A DNA stretch of 64,000 nt from assembly GCA_902520695.1 (NCBI GenBank), contig CABYOT010000004.1:1-64000 (forward strand). Reading direction: 5' to 3'. Positions within the stretch are counted from its first letter, which is position 1. Each line of letters opens with the position of its first letter. Below the pieces are notes generated by a model. It saw only the letters and a list, made by a program, of their open reading frames with translations, was not told where the DNA came from and ran no database searches. The position numbers and the translations under genes were made by a program. Below, piece after piece: positions 1 to 7,406 of the stretch. The stretch comes from an uncultured Pelagibacteraceae bacterium. Its GTDB lineage: Bacteria; Pseudomonadota; Alphaproteobacteria; Pelagibacterales; Pelagibacteraceae.

Positions 1-269
1 CTATATATTCTTTTTACTTTTTTTTGAAAATCCATTAAAAATGCTCCATTTCCAGACCCAAAATCTAAAAGTATTTTATTTTTTTTTATTTTCAAATTTT
101 TTTTTAAAAAAAAAATTATCTTTGAAAACTTTTTTTTAGTCAATTCAGGGTAAATAATTCTAGCTAGTTTATAAGGTGTAATTTTATTAATTTTCTCAGA
201 TTCAATTGTATATTTAAATTTTTTTTTATTAAATAATTCATTCCAAATTATATTTTCATTTTTATTCAT
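1..269 (-). CDS. SAM-dependent methyltransferase, partial (C-terminus beyond left edge)
   Basis: Reading the minus strand from ATG at 269, the frame stays open for 89 codons to the window edge, so only the N-terminus is present. Residues about 68-80 read LLDFGSGNGAFLM, a class I methyltransferase motif I (hydrophobic-D-x-G-x-G-x-G) that binds S-adenosylmethionine. Its start overlaps the fabI stop in an ATGA arrangement (4 bp), so it is probably co-translated as the last visible gene of fabA-fabB-fabI. The Lys-rich N-terminus does not identify a substrate. The family call rests on one motif; the substrate is unknown. Confidence 0.6.
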   Translation of the reverse strand, partial: MNKNENIIWNELFNKKKFKYTIESEKINKITPYKLARIIYPELTKKKFSKIIFFLKKNLKIKKNKILLDFGSGNGAFLMDFQKKVKRIY

Positions 270-1060
270 CCGTCGCTATTCATATTACTAGGATCTGGCA
301 TCCCAACTTTGTTATATCCAGCATCGACATAATGAATTTCTCCAGTAACGCCACTTGCCATATTACTTAAAAGATATAGCGCAGAGTTTCCAACATCTAG
401 ATTATCTACATTTCTTTTTAAAAATGAATGGTCTGCATTCCATTTATATAAAAATTTAGCATCTCCTATTGCTGAAGCAGCAAGAGTTTTTATTGGTCCT
501 GCACTAATTGCATTTACCCTGATACCTTTGGCTCCTAAATCTCTAGCTAAGTATTTAACACTAGACTCTAATGCTGCCTTGCAGACACCCATTACATTAT
601 AATTAGGGATTGCTTTATTAGCTTCATAGCTAAGTGTAATCATACTTCCATCCTGTTTCATAATTTTTGAAGCTTCTTTTGCAATTTCAGTAAATGAAAA
701 GCATGAAATCAGCATACTTCTTAAAAAATTTTCTCTTGTTGTATTTAGATATTCTCCTGAAAGCTCAGATTTGTCAGAAAAAGCGATTGCGTGAACAACA
801 AAGTCTATTTCGCCCCATTCAGATTTAACATCTTCAAATAATTTTATTACATCTTCTTTTTTTTCAACATCACAGCTAAAAGTAACATTAGAATTTAGTT
901 TTTCTGCAAGAGGAACTACTCTTTTTTTAAGAGCATCACCTAAGTATGTAAAAGCTAATTCAGCACCAGCCTCTGAAAGTTTCTGAGAAATACCCCATGC
1001 AATAGATCTTTCATTAGCAACACCCATTATCAGTCCTTTTTTACCTTTCATTAAAGACAT
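266..1060 (-). CDS. fabI: Enoyl-[acyl-carrier-protein] reductase (NADH), FabI
   Basis: FabI performs the last reduction of each fatty-acid elongation cycle, enoyl-ACP to acyl-ACP, in the cytoplasm. The 264-residue length is normal. The N-terminus has the FabI-type nucleotide-binding stretch GVANERSIAWGISQ (about residues 13-26), and the catalytic Tyr-(X6)-Lys appears in YNVMGVCK (about 153-160). It lies 3 nt downstream of fabB in the same operon and is followed by a methyltransferase overlapping its stop. The first Met is used here; Met4 is an alternative. In many alphaproteobacteria this second-type fabI follows fabA-fabB, which fits. Confidence 0.95.
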   Translation of the reverse strand: MSLMKGKKGLIMGVANERSIAWGISQKLSEAGAELAFTYLGDALKKRVVPLAEKLNSNVTFSCDVEKKEDVIKLFEDVKSEWGEIDFVVHAIAFSDKSELSGEYLNTTRENFLRSMLISCFSFTEIAKEASKIMKQDGSMITLSYEANKAIPNYNVMGVCKAALESSVKYLARDLGAKGIRVNAISAGPIKTLAASAIGDAKFLYKWNADHSFLKRNVDNLDVGNSALYLLSNMASGVTGEIHYVDAGYNKVGMPDPSNMNSDG

Positions 1061-1063
1061 ATG

Positions 1064-2275
1064 TTAGACTTTCTCAAATACTAGAGTTGCATTTGTTCCG
1101 CCAAAACCAAAACTATTAGACATGACAGTATTTAATGATACTTCTGTTTCTGTTTTAGCGATTATTGGGAATTTTTTAGCCTCCTCGTCCATTTCACTTA
1201 TGTTAGCTGAACCTGTAATGAAGTTATTTTTCATCATAATTAAACAATATATTGCTTCATGCACTGATGCAGCTCCTAACGGATGGCCTGATAAAGATTT
1301 AGTTGAACTAATTTTTGGAATTTCATTTCCAAAAGCCTCTTTAACAGCATTTAATTCAGTAATATCTCCAACTGGAGTAGAAGTTCCATGAGTATTTATG
1401 TAATCTACTTTATTTTTTGAACTTGCCATAGCCATTTGCATACACCTTACTGCACCTTCGCCTGATGGTGCTACCATGTCATATCCGTCTGAAGTTGCTC
1501 CATAACCAGTTAATTCAGCGTATATTTTAGCCCCTCTAGCTTTTGCATGTTCATATTCTTCAAGAACTAAAACTCCTGCACCTCCAGCAATTACAAAACC
1601 ATCTCTAGTTTTGTCATAAGCCCTCGAAGCTTTTTCAGGAGTATCATTATATTTAGAAGATAATGCAGTCATTGCATCAAACATGGCAGTCATTGCCCAG
1701 TGTATCTCTTCACTACCGCCTGCAAAAACAACATCTTGTTTACCCATTTGAATAAGTTCCATAGAATTTCCAATACAGTGCCCGCTTGTTGCACAAGCAG
1801 AGCTCATTGTATAGTTTGTTCCTTTTATTTTAAAAGGTACAGCAAGTGTTGCTGATGCTGTACTTGCCATGGTTCTTGGTACAATAAAAGGTCCCATTAA
1901 TTTTGGAGTTTTGGCCCTAGTTTTATCGGCGGCCAAAATAACATTTTCAATTGAAGGTCCACCTGAACCCATAACAATTCCAGTTTTAAAATTACTTACA
2001 TCGCTCTCTTCCAATCCAGAGTCTTCAATCGCCTCTTTCATTGCAATATAATTGTAAGCAGATCCCGAACCCATAAATCTAATTGTTTTTCTATCTATAT
2101 GGTCCTCAAGTTTAATATTAGGCTTTCCATGAATATGACTTTTTAGATTATGTTCTTTGTATTCTTCAGAAAAAGAAATTCCTGATTTAGTGTTTAATAA
2201 AGATTGATGAACTTCTTCTTGATTATTACCAAGACATGAAACAATTCCCAAACCTGTAATTACTACTCTTCTCAT
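1064..2275 (-). CDS. fabB: Beta-ketoacyl-ACP synthase I, FabB
   Basis: This condensing enzyme elongates acyl-ACP with malonyl-ACP and in FabA/FabB systems is needed for unsaturated fatty acids. At 403 residues it has normal KAS length. The active-site Cys is in [12 protein letters not shown] (about residue 161), and the two catalytic His lie in [11 protein letters not shown] and SGHPLGAAS. The C-terminal [10 protein letters not shown] is the usual KAS glycine-rich end. Start and fabA stop overlap as TAATG (1 nt), implying translational coupling. KAS I rather than KAS II is chosen from the fabA neighbour. Confidence 0.95.
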   Translation of the reverse strand: MRRVVITGLGIVSCLGNNQEEVHQSLLNTKSGISFSEEYKEHNLKSHIHGKPNIKLEDHIDRKTIRFMGSGSAYNYIAMKEAIEDSGLEESDVSNFKTGIVMGSGGPSIENVILAADKTRAKTPKLMGPFIVPRTMASTASATLAVPFKIKGTNYTMSSACATSGHCIGNSMELIQMGKQDVVFAGGSEEIHWAMTAMFDAMTALSSKYNDTPEKASRAYDKTRDGFVIAGGAGVLVLEEYEHAKARGAKIYAELTGYGATSDGYDMVAPSGEGAVRCMQMAMASSKNKVDYINTHGTSTPVGDITELNAVKEAFGNEIPKISSTKSLSGHPLGAASVHEAIYCLIMMKNNFITGSANISEMDEEAKKFPIIAKTETEVSLNTVMSNSFGFGGTNATLVFEKV

Positions 2276-2775
2276 TATTTAAATAATCCTACTTTTAAAC
2301 TGTCTGCAGAGTATATTTTCTTACCATCAGCAAGCAGAATACCATTTGCTAGACCAACTGTTGTTTCACCTTTAATCAATATTCGTTTCATATCAATAAT
2401 ATATGTCGCCATTTTGACATTTTTTAAAACTTCTCCTGTAAACTTTACTGTGCTTACTCCCAAAGCTCTTCCTCTTCCAGGGTTTCCAAGCCAACCTAAG
2501 TAGAAGCCAACTAGTTGCCACATCGCATCTAAACCTAAGCATCCTGGCATCACTGGATCTTCTTTAAAGTGACAATCAAAAAACCACAGATCATCTTTTA
2601 TATCAAGTTCAGCCTTCATTAATCCTTTGTCAAAAGCTCCATTTTTTTCACTAATTTCAGTAATTCTATCAAACATTAGCATTGGTGGAGAGGGTAATTT
2701 TGCATTTCCAGGGCCAAAAAGTTCCCCATTTGCACAGCTTATTAAATCATCATAATCAAATGAACTTTTTTTCAT
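2275..2775 (-). CDS. fabA: 3-hydroxydecanoyl-ACP dehydratase/isomerase, FabA
   Basis: FabA dehydrates 3-hydroxydecanoyl-ACP and isomerises trans-2- to cis-3-decenoyl-ACP, the branch point to unsaturated fatty acids. The 166-residue protein has the hot-dog active-site segment [20 protein letters not shown], with the catalytic His (about 69) and Asp (about 83). It is the first gene of the leftward fabA-fabB-fabI operon and diverges from irr across 73 bp. This arrangement is widespread in alphaproteobacteria. Confidence 0.95.
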   Translation of the reverse strand: MKKSSFDYDDLISCANGELFGPGNAKLPSPPMLMFDRITEISEKNGAFDKGLMKAELDIKDDLWFFDCHFKEDPVMPGCLGLDAMWQLVGFYLGWLGNPGRGRALGVSTVKFTGEVLKNVKMATYIIDMKRILIKGETTVGLANGILLADGKKIYSADSLKVGLFK

Positions 2776-2848
2776 AATTTTTTTAATCTTATTACTTGAT
2801 TTACTAACATTATAATATAGATATTCTTTAGAATAATTATAATTAGTA
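2776..2848. promoter_or_regulatory. Divergent fabA/irr promoter region
   Basis: This 73-bp AT-rich spacer must hold the promoters of both fabA (left) and irr (right). It contains TATAAT-like hexamers around 2811-2820 and, next to the irr start, the element described separately at 2825-2848. No strong -35 box was recognised. Exact start sites cannot be placed by eye. Confidence 0.5.
2825..2848 (+). promoter_or_regulatory. Candidate Irr operator upstream of irr
   Basis: The 24 bp directly before the irr ATG match 21 of 24 positions with 3359-3382 upstream of the rubrerythrin gene; both share TCTTTAGAAT, ATTAT and TAGTA blocks. The TTTAGAA half resembles one arm of the iron control element recognised by Irr in other alphaproteobacteria; the second arm is degenerate. 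Autoregulation by Irr is an inference. Confidence 0.4.
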
Positions 2849-3277
2849 ATGGCTTACGCAGACCAATATATAGACAAACTAAGAAAATCAGGTCTAAGAC
2901 CAACAAAACAAAGAATAAAGATTTGTGAAGTCTTGTTTGATGCTGAAAAGACTTTTCACTTTACAATCAAAGAACTGGTTAAAATCATTGAAAATCAAGC
3001 AAATATTAAGGTTTCTTTAGCAACTGTTTATAATACTGTTCACGCATTTATTAAGAAGGGTTATTTAAAAGAGATTCCACTAAATGCTTCACAAAGTTAT
3101 TACGATACAAATGTAACACATCATCACCATTTCTTTGACGAGGAAGAAAATAAATTGATTGATATTCATCAAGATGATGTTGATGAAGTTAATATTAAAA
3201 GAACAATACCAGGAAAAAAAATAAGATCAGTAGAAGTTATTGCTAAAATTGTGAGTGATAATCAATCTCAAAAATAA
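2849..3277 (+). CDS. irr: Fur-family iron response regulator Irr
   Basis: The 142-residue Fur-family protein has an N-terminal winged helix ([15 protein letters not shown], then [16 protein letters not shown]) and a C-terminal dimer domain. The segment [18 protein letters not shown] carries the His-rich run typical of Irr, which responds to haem and iron status, rather than classical Fur or Zur; no CxxC zinc pairs are seen. It sits beside fabA and just upstream of a di-iron rubrerythrin and an Fe-S protein, a sensible regulon for an iron regulator. Irr is preferred over Fur on the His run and neighbourhood; the haem response itself is not shown by sequence. Confidence 0.85.
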   Translation: MAYADQYIDKLRKSGLRPTKQRIKICEVLFDAEKTFHFTIKELVKIIENQANIKVSLATVYNTVHAFIKKGYLKEIPLNASQSYYDTNVTHHHHFFDEEENKLIDIHQDDVDEVNIKRTIPGKKIRSVEVIAKIVSDNQSQK

Positions 3278-3326
3278 TTCAATGATATCAATAGTTTAAA
3301 TAATATATTATATTTATTCTAAACTG

Positions 3327-3356
3327 TTGACATATTATAATTCCTCTATATATAAG
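3327..3356 (+). promoter_or_regulatory. Promoter of the rubrerythrin cassette
   Basis: A perfect -35 hexamer TTGACA (3327-3332) is followed after 18 bp by TATAAG (3351-3356); TATATA at 16 bp is an alternative -10. The expected start site near 3363 falls within the candidate Irr element at 3359-3382. This is one of two consensus -35 boxes noticed in the window's spacers. Confidence 0.6.
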
Positions 3357-3358
3357 CC

Positions 3359-3382
3359 TCTTTAGAATCATTATTAATAGTA
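3359..3382 (+). promoter_or_regulatory. Candidate Irr operator upstream of rubrerythrin
   Basis: This 24-bp element matches 21 of 24 positions with the element at 2825-2848. It overlaps the predicted transcription start of the rubrerythrin promoter, where a bound repressor could block initiation. The ribosome-binding site GTAGGAG (3380-3386) begins at its 3' end. Confidence 0.4.
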
Positions 3383-3391
3383 GGAGTAAAT

Positions 3392-3808
3392 ATGTCATTA
3401 AAAGGTAGTAAAACAGAGGAAAATTTAAAAGAAGCATTTGCTGGAGAAAGCCAAGCAAATAGAAGATATCTTTATTTTGCTCAAAAAGCGGATGTTGAAG
3501 GCTTTAACGACGTAGCAGCGGTATTTAGATCAACAGCAGAAGGTGAAACTGGACATGCTCATGGCCACTTAGAATATTTAGAAGAAGTAGGTGATCCAGC
3601 AACTGGTAAGCCAATTGGTGAAACAAAAGCCAATCTTGAGTCTGCAATTCAAGGTGAAACACACGAGTACACAGATATGTACCCTGGAATGGCTAAAACA
3701 GCTAGAGACGAAGGCTTTGATGAAATAGCTGATTGGTTTGAGACTTTAGCAAAAGCTGAAAAATCACACGCAGGTAAATTTCAAAAGACTTTAGAAAGCA
3801 TCGCTTAA
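3392..3808 (+). CDS. Rubrerythrin-like di-iron protein (erythrin, no rubredoxin domain)
   Basis: The 138-residue four-helix ferritin-like protein probably reduces peroxide through a di-iron centre in the cytoplasm. Ligand motifs are visible: Glu in [13 protein letters not shown], ExxH in [10 protein letters not shown], Glu in QGETHEY, and ExxH in [10 protein letters not shown]. The C-terminal rubredoxin domain of classical rubrerythrin (two CxxC) is absent, so electrons must come from another protein; the Fe-S oxidoreductase encoded next is a candidate. A good GGAG ribosome-binding site lies 5 nt before the ATG, and the gene has its own consensus promoter with a candidate Irr site. Followed by a strong hairpin. 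Confidence 0.9.
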   Translation: MSLKGSKTEENLKEAFAGESQANRRYLYFAQKADVEGFNDVAAVFRSTAEGETGHAHGHLEYLEEVGDPATGKPIGETKANLESAIQGETHEYTDMYPGMAKTARDEGFDEIADWFETLAKAEKSHAGKFQKTLESIA

Positions 3809-3814
3809 ACAAAA

Positions 3815-3844
3815 TTTGTGGACGAAACCCCTCTCGTCCACAAA
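3815..3844 (+). terminator. 11-bp hairpin between rubrerythrin and Fe-S protein genes
   Basis: Arms 3815-3825 (TTTGTGGACGA) and 3834-3844 (TCGTCCACAAA) are perfectly complementary around an 8-nt loop. It starts 6 nt after the rubrerythrin stop. It is followed by A-rich rather than T-rich DNA, so it is more likely an mRNA-processing or 3'-stabilising structure, or a partial attenuator, than a classical intrinsic terminator. Confidence 0.6.
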
Positions 3845-3865
3845 AATCACATTTATAAAAAAATT

Positions 3866-5191
3866 ATGAGTAAAGAAGGCGGCACACAAGCACCTATAAG
3901 ACACCCATTAAAATTTAGAGATCCAGATTTTATAAATCCTGAAAAAATTGACCAGGAAATGAGAAGAGTATTTGATATCTGTCATGGATGCAGAAGATGT
4001 TTTAATTTGTGTGACAGTTTCCCTAAATTATTTGACTTTATAGATGAAACTGAAGCAGGTGAGGTATCAGATCTTTCAAGTGATAAGTTTAAACCTGTTG
4101 TAGATGCTTGCACTTTATGTGACATGTGTTTTATGACTAAATGTCCTTATGTACCACCACACGAATTTGATTTAGACTTTCCCCATTTGATGTTGAGATA
4201 CAGAACGGCCCAAAGAAAAAATGGTGATATTTCAAAAACTTCTATTCAATTAACTCAAATAGATAGAAATTCAAAAATAGGAATATTTTTTAGCTTTTTT
4301 ATAAACTGGATTACTAATGTAAAAAATAAATTTGCAAGAAAAGTTCTAGAATTTTTTACTGGAATAGATAAAAGAGCTATTTTACCAAAGTATAATAAAG
4401 AAACATTCGCAAATTATTTTCAAAAATTTAAAAAAAATATTTTACCAAAACATAAAGAAAGAAAAGTTGTAATATATTCCACGTGTTTTGTTAATTTTAA
4501 CAAGAAAAAAACTGGAGAGGCAGCTTTAAAAGTGCTTCATCATAATAATGTAGAGGTAGAACATTCTTATGCAGGTTGTTGTGGTATGCCTTATTTAGAA
4601 CAAGCAGATCTAGATCAAGTAACAAAGCAAGCAGAGTTAGTTTCCAGAGAATTAATTAAATATGTTGAAAAGGGATATAAAGTAGTAACTTTAACAGCAA
4701 GTTGTGGATTAATGTTAAAGTTCGAATGGCCTTTATTGATGCCAAATGATGGAATAATTAAAAAACTTTCTCAAAATACACTCGATATTGATGAATATGT
4801 AATGGATATTGCGAATAAAGAGGGTTTAGTTGATGGTTTGAAAGAAATTGATGGAGGAGTAACAGTACATAATGCTTGTCATGCTAGAGCACAAAATATG
4901 GGTAATAAAGCAAGAGATATGCTTAAATTAATTCCAAATATTAAATTAGATGTTGTTGAAAGATGTGCAGGTCATGGAGGGACCTTCGGTATTATGAAAG
5001 AAACTCACGATATAGCAAACAAAGTGGGCAAAACTACCGCAAGCACTGTTAAAAGAAAAAATAATAAATATATGGCATCTGACTGTCCATTGGCTGGTAA
5101 ACATATCAAGCAGTTAGCTGATGACACAAATATTGTCAGTGATGAAGCTCTCCATCCAATTGAGATAGTCTCTAAAAGTTATGGATTATAG
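3866..5191 (+). CDS. Fe-S oxidoreductase, heterodisulfide reductase/GlpC-like (CCG domains)
   Basis: Two N-terminal [4Fe-4S] motifs, CHGCRRCFNLCDSFP and CTLCDMCFMTKCPYVPP, are followed by two Cys-rich CCG-type domains (AGCCGMPYLEQ; ERCAGHGGTFG), as in GlpC and heterodisulfide reductase subunit D. It probably passes electrons, perhaps to the rubrerythrin encoded just upstream. The rubrerythrin/Fe-S oxidoreductase/DUF3501 trio is known as a conserved cluster in proteobacteria. ATG 3866 is chosen: an in-frame GTG at 3818 would put the start inside the intergenic hairpin. The natural electron donor and acceptor are unknown. Confidence 0.85.
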   Translation: MSKEGGTQAPIRHPLKFRDPDFINPEKIDQEMRRVFDICHGCRRCFNLCDSFPKLFDFIDETEAGEVSDLSSDKFKPVVDACTLCDMCFMTKCPYVPPHEFDLDFPHLMLRYRTAQRKNGDISKTSIQLTQIDRNSKIGIFFSFFINWITNVKNKFARKVLEFFTGIDKRAILPKYNKETFANYFQKFKKNILPKHKERKVVIYSTCFVNFNKKKTGEAALKVLHHNNVEVEHSYAGCCGMPYLEQADLDQVTKQAELVSRELIKYVEKGYKVVTLTASCGLMLKFEWPLLMPNDGIIKKLSQNTLDIDEYVMDIANKEGLVDGLKEIDGGVTVHNACHARAQNMGNKARDMLKLIPNIKLDVVERCAGHGGTFGIMKETHDIANKVGKTTASTVKRKNNKYMASDCPLAGKHIKQLADDTNIVSDEALHPIEIVSKSYGL

Positions 5192-5192
5192 A

Positions 5193-5786
5193 ATGTCAAA
5201 AGAACAAAAAATTATTACAAAAGAAGATCTTCTCCCTTTAGATGCATACACAAAGGTTAGAAGACAAATGAGAAAAGAATTAGTTGAGTTTAAAAAAAAT
5301 AGAAGAGTTCTTTTAGGCCCTTATGCAACATTTTATTTTGAATGTTATGAAACAATGATAGCCCAAGTACAAGAAATGCTTTATATCGAAAAAGGTGGAG
5401 AAGAACAGGTAGCAGATGAACTTGCAGCATACAATCCTCTGATACCGAATGGAAAAGAATTAGTTGCCACTCTAATGTTTGAAATAGACAATCCTATAAT
5501 TAGAGCAGAGTTTCTTGGAAAGTTAGGTGGAGTGGAAAATAATATATTTATTAAAATCGGAGAAGAAAAAATTTATGCAGCTCCAGAAATGGATGTAGAC
5601 AGAACATCGAATGATGGAAAAGCATCTTCAGTTCAGTTTATTCACTTTAAATTTTCAGATGATCAAGTAAGCAAGTTTAAAGACCAAAACAATTCAATTG
5701 AAGTTGGTATTGATCATAAGGAGTATTCGCATACAACTAAATTTTCTGAAGATAATATTAAAGCTTTATCATCAGATTTTAATTAA
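5193..5786 (+). CDS. DUF3501 family protein
   Basis: This roughly 197-residue protein matches the DUF3501 pattern that accompanies rubrerythrin and GlpC-like Fe-S proteins; the hallmark start is KEDLLPLDAYTKVRR, followed by RVLLGPYATFYFECYETM. No catalytic motif, signal peptide or membrane segment is seen. ATG 5193 begins 1 nt after the previous stop; an in-frame ATG at 5181 would overlap that gene. By context it is a third component of the peroxide or redox cassette; its biochemical role is unknown. Its 3' end overlaps the convergent SH3 gene by 8 bp. Confidence 0.8.
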   Translation: MSKEQKIITKEDLLPLDAYTKVRRQMRKELVEFKKNRRVLLGPYATFYFECYETMIAQVQEMLYIEKGGEEQVADELAAYNPLIPNGKELVATLMFEIDNPIIRAEFLGKLGGVENNIFIKIGEEKIYAAPEMDVDRTSNDGKASSVQFIHFKFSDDQVSKFKDQNNSIEVGIDHKEYSHTTKFSEDNIKALSSDFN

Positions 5787-6228
5787 TTTTTCCCCAAAGA
5801 TTATCATCTTTCAATATCCAACCTTTATAATCTTCAGTTTTGATATTGCACCATTTATCCTGACATTTAATAACAATCAAAAGCCTACCTTCACTTAATT
5901 TAGCTAAAGGCTCTGAAAATTTTGTTGGTTTCTTAAAGAGAATTTTTTCTGATGTAGTGATTAATGATGTATTATTTTCTAATTGTGTCCAATGTATCCA
6001 GCCACTATTATTTTTATGATCAATTATTTTTCTAAAATTTTCCTTCCTATCTATCACTTTTAAGGGGTAGCCAGCTTTTCTATAAATATATTTAATTTGG
6101 TAGTCCATACTAGGCCCATATCTAACATGCACTTTATTATGTTTTAAAGTAACATAATAATTTATTTTCTGAGCGAATGACGTAATTGGAAAAAATAATA
6201 TAACAAAAAGTATTAAATATTTTCGCAT
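5779..6228 (-). CDS. Exported SH3-like domain protein
   Basis: The N-terminus MRKYLILFVILFFPITSFAQ is a Sec signal peptide with a probable cut after SFA. The remainder holds two bacterial SH3-like repeats, seen as VRYGPSMDYQIKYIYRKAGYPLKV...GWIH and a second ending WCNIKTEDYKGWI. Such periplasmic proteins are thought to bind cell wall. The start at 6228 is chosen because AGGA lies 5 nt upstream; an in-frame ATG at 6234 would abut that ribosome-binding site. The gene overlaps the upstream ThiF-like gene by 16 bp. Exact function unknown. Confidence 0.75.
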   Translation of the reverse strand: MRKYLILFVILFFPITSFAQKINYYVTLKHNKVHVRYGPSMDYQIKYIYRKAGYPLKVIDRKENFRKIIDHKNNSGWIHWTQLENNTSLITTSEKILFKKPTKFSEPLAKLSEGRLLIVIKCQDKWCNIKTEDYKGWILKDDNLWGKIN

Positions 6229-6962
6229 ATACATCCTTTTCTTTTTTTAAATAACACTTTTCTAAATTTAAGATTTAATAAATCTACAATTAAAATATGA
6301 GAACTTAAATTTTTACCGACATTTAAAATTGATTTCAAAACCTCATTAGCTTGTAGGCTTCCAGTAACAACTGCGGTTGATCCTAATATACCGTCTGTTT
6401 CACAATCCAAAACTCCCTTCGCTGGTTCACCTTGGTAGAAGCATTTTAAACAGGGACTTTTCTTTAAATTAAAATCGAATGTAAAAATATGTCCCTCAAA
6501 TTTACTTATAGCTCCAATAATAAGTTTTTTTTTATATTTTAACGAAAATTTATTTAAAAGAAATTTTGCTTTAAAATTATCTGTTCCATCAACAATAACA
6601 TCATACTGTTTAAGAATTTTTCCTAAATTTTTATCATCTGCTTTAACTCTATATGTTTTTACTTTTACCTTTTTATTAATTTTATTAATTTTTTTTTTTA
6701 AGATATTAACTTTATATTTTCCAACATCATCAGAAGTGAACATAACTTGTCGATGTAAATTTGATATACTCACTTTATCATGGTCCATCATACCAATTTC
6801 ACCAATACCTGCTCGACAAAGTAAATCAATAACAGGTGTCCCTAAGCCACCACACCCAACAACTAAAACTTTAGCATTTTGAATTTTCTTTTGACCTAAA
6901 ACCCCAACTTTTTTTAAAATAATCTGTCTTGAATATCGCTCGAGGTCTTTGTTACTAAACAT
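6213..6962 (-). CDS. HesA/MoeB/ThiF family E1-like adenylyltransferase
   Basis: The 249-residue protein adenylates the C-terminus of a ubiquitin-like sulfur carrier (MoaD or ThiS). Seen: RYSRQIILKKVG at the N-terminus, the nucleotide loop VLVVGCGGLGTP (about residues 32-43), DHDKVSISNLHRQ, and the DGTDNF segment. The zinc pair CLKC is present mid-protein, and the second pair at the C-terminus is CIC (CxC) instead of the usual CxxC. MoeB and ThiF cannot be told apart here, and no carrier-protein gene is adjacent. Lies 3 nt downstream of dut. Confidence 0.85.
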   Translation of the reverse strand: MFSNKDLERYSRQIILKKVGVLGQKKIQNAKVLVVGCGGLGTPVIDLLCRAGIGEIGMMDHDKVSISNLHRQVMFTSDDVGKYKVNILKKKINKINKKVKVKTYRVKADDKNLGKILKQYDVIVDGTDNFKAKFLLNKFSLKYKKKLIIGAISKFEGHIFTFDFNLKKSPCLKCFYQGEPAKGVLDCETDGILGSTAVVTGSLQANEVLKSILNVGKNLSSHILIVDLLNLKFRKVLFKKRKGCICENI

Positions 6963-6965
6963 TTA

Positions 6966-7403
6966 CTATTTACCAGTAGATCCAAATCCTCCAGACCCTC
7001 TTATTGTCTCTGGTAATTCATTTGTTTCTTCAACTTCTACTTTTAAGATAGGCATTAAAACCATTTGAGCAACTCTATCTTCATCATTTACAGTAAATTC
7101 ATCTTTACCATGGTTAAATAAAATAATCTTTAGTTCTCCTCTATAATCACTGTCAATCGTACCCGGTGTGTTAAGCACACTAATACTTGATTTCGCAGCA
7201 AGGCCTGATCTTGGTCTAATTTGAACCTCTGTATCTTCAGGAATTGCAATTGCAATACCTGTTGGTATTAATTTTGACTCATTTGGTTTGATTGTTATAG
7301 GCTTATCTAAGCATGCCATTAGATCCATGCCTGAGGATCCAGCAGTTTTATAAATTGGAAGTTTTACTTTTTGGTTTAGTCTTTTAAATAAAACCTTTAC
7401 CAT
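6966..7403 (-). CDS. dut: dUTP diphosphatase
   Basis: Homotrimeric dUTPase hydrolyses dUTP to dUMP and pyrophosphate, keeping uracil out of DNA. All five motifs are visible in 145 residues: AGSSGMDLMA, PRSGLAAK, NTPGTIDSDYRGE, DRVAQMVL and the C-terminal RGSGGFGSTGK, which closes over the nucleotide. It lies 3 nt downstream of coaBC in the leftward ubiE-ubiB-coaBC-dut run typical of alphaproteobacteria. Confidence 0.97.
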   Translation of the reverse strand: MVKVLFKRLNQKVKLPIYKTAGSSGMDLMACLDKPITIKPNESKLIPTGIAIAIPEDTEVQIRPRSGLAAKSSISVLNTPGTIDSDYRGELKIILFNHGKDEFTVNDEDRVAQMVLMPILKVEVEETNELPETIRGSGGFGSTGK

Positions 7404-7406
7404 TAG

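Noticed and set aside
1122..2051. Plus-strand open frames opposite fabB
   Set aside because: Shadows of a clear KAS gene; no family features, no ribosome-binding sites.
3818..3865. In-frame GTG extension of the Fe-S oxidoreductase
   Set aside because: It lies in a perfect intergenic hairpin, and the added residues do not look like family sequence.
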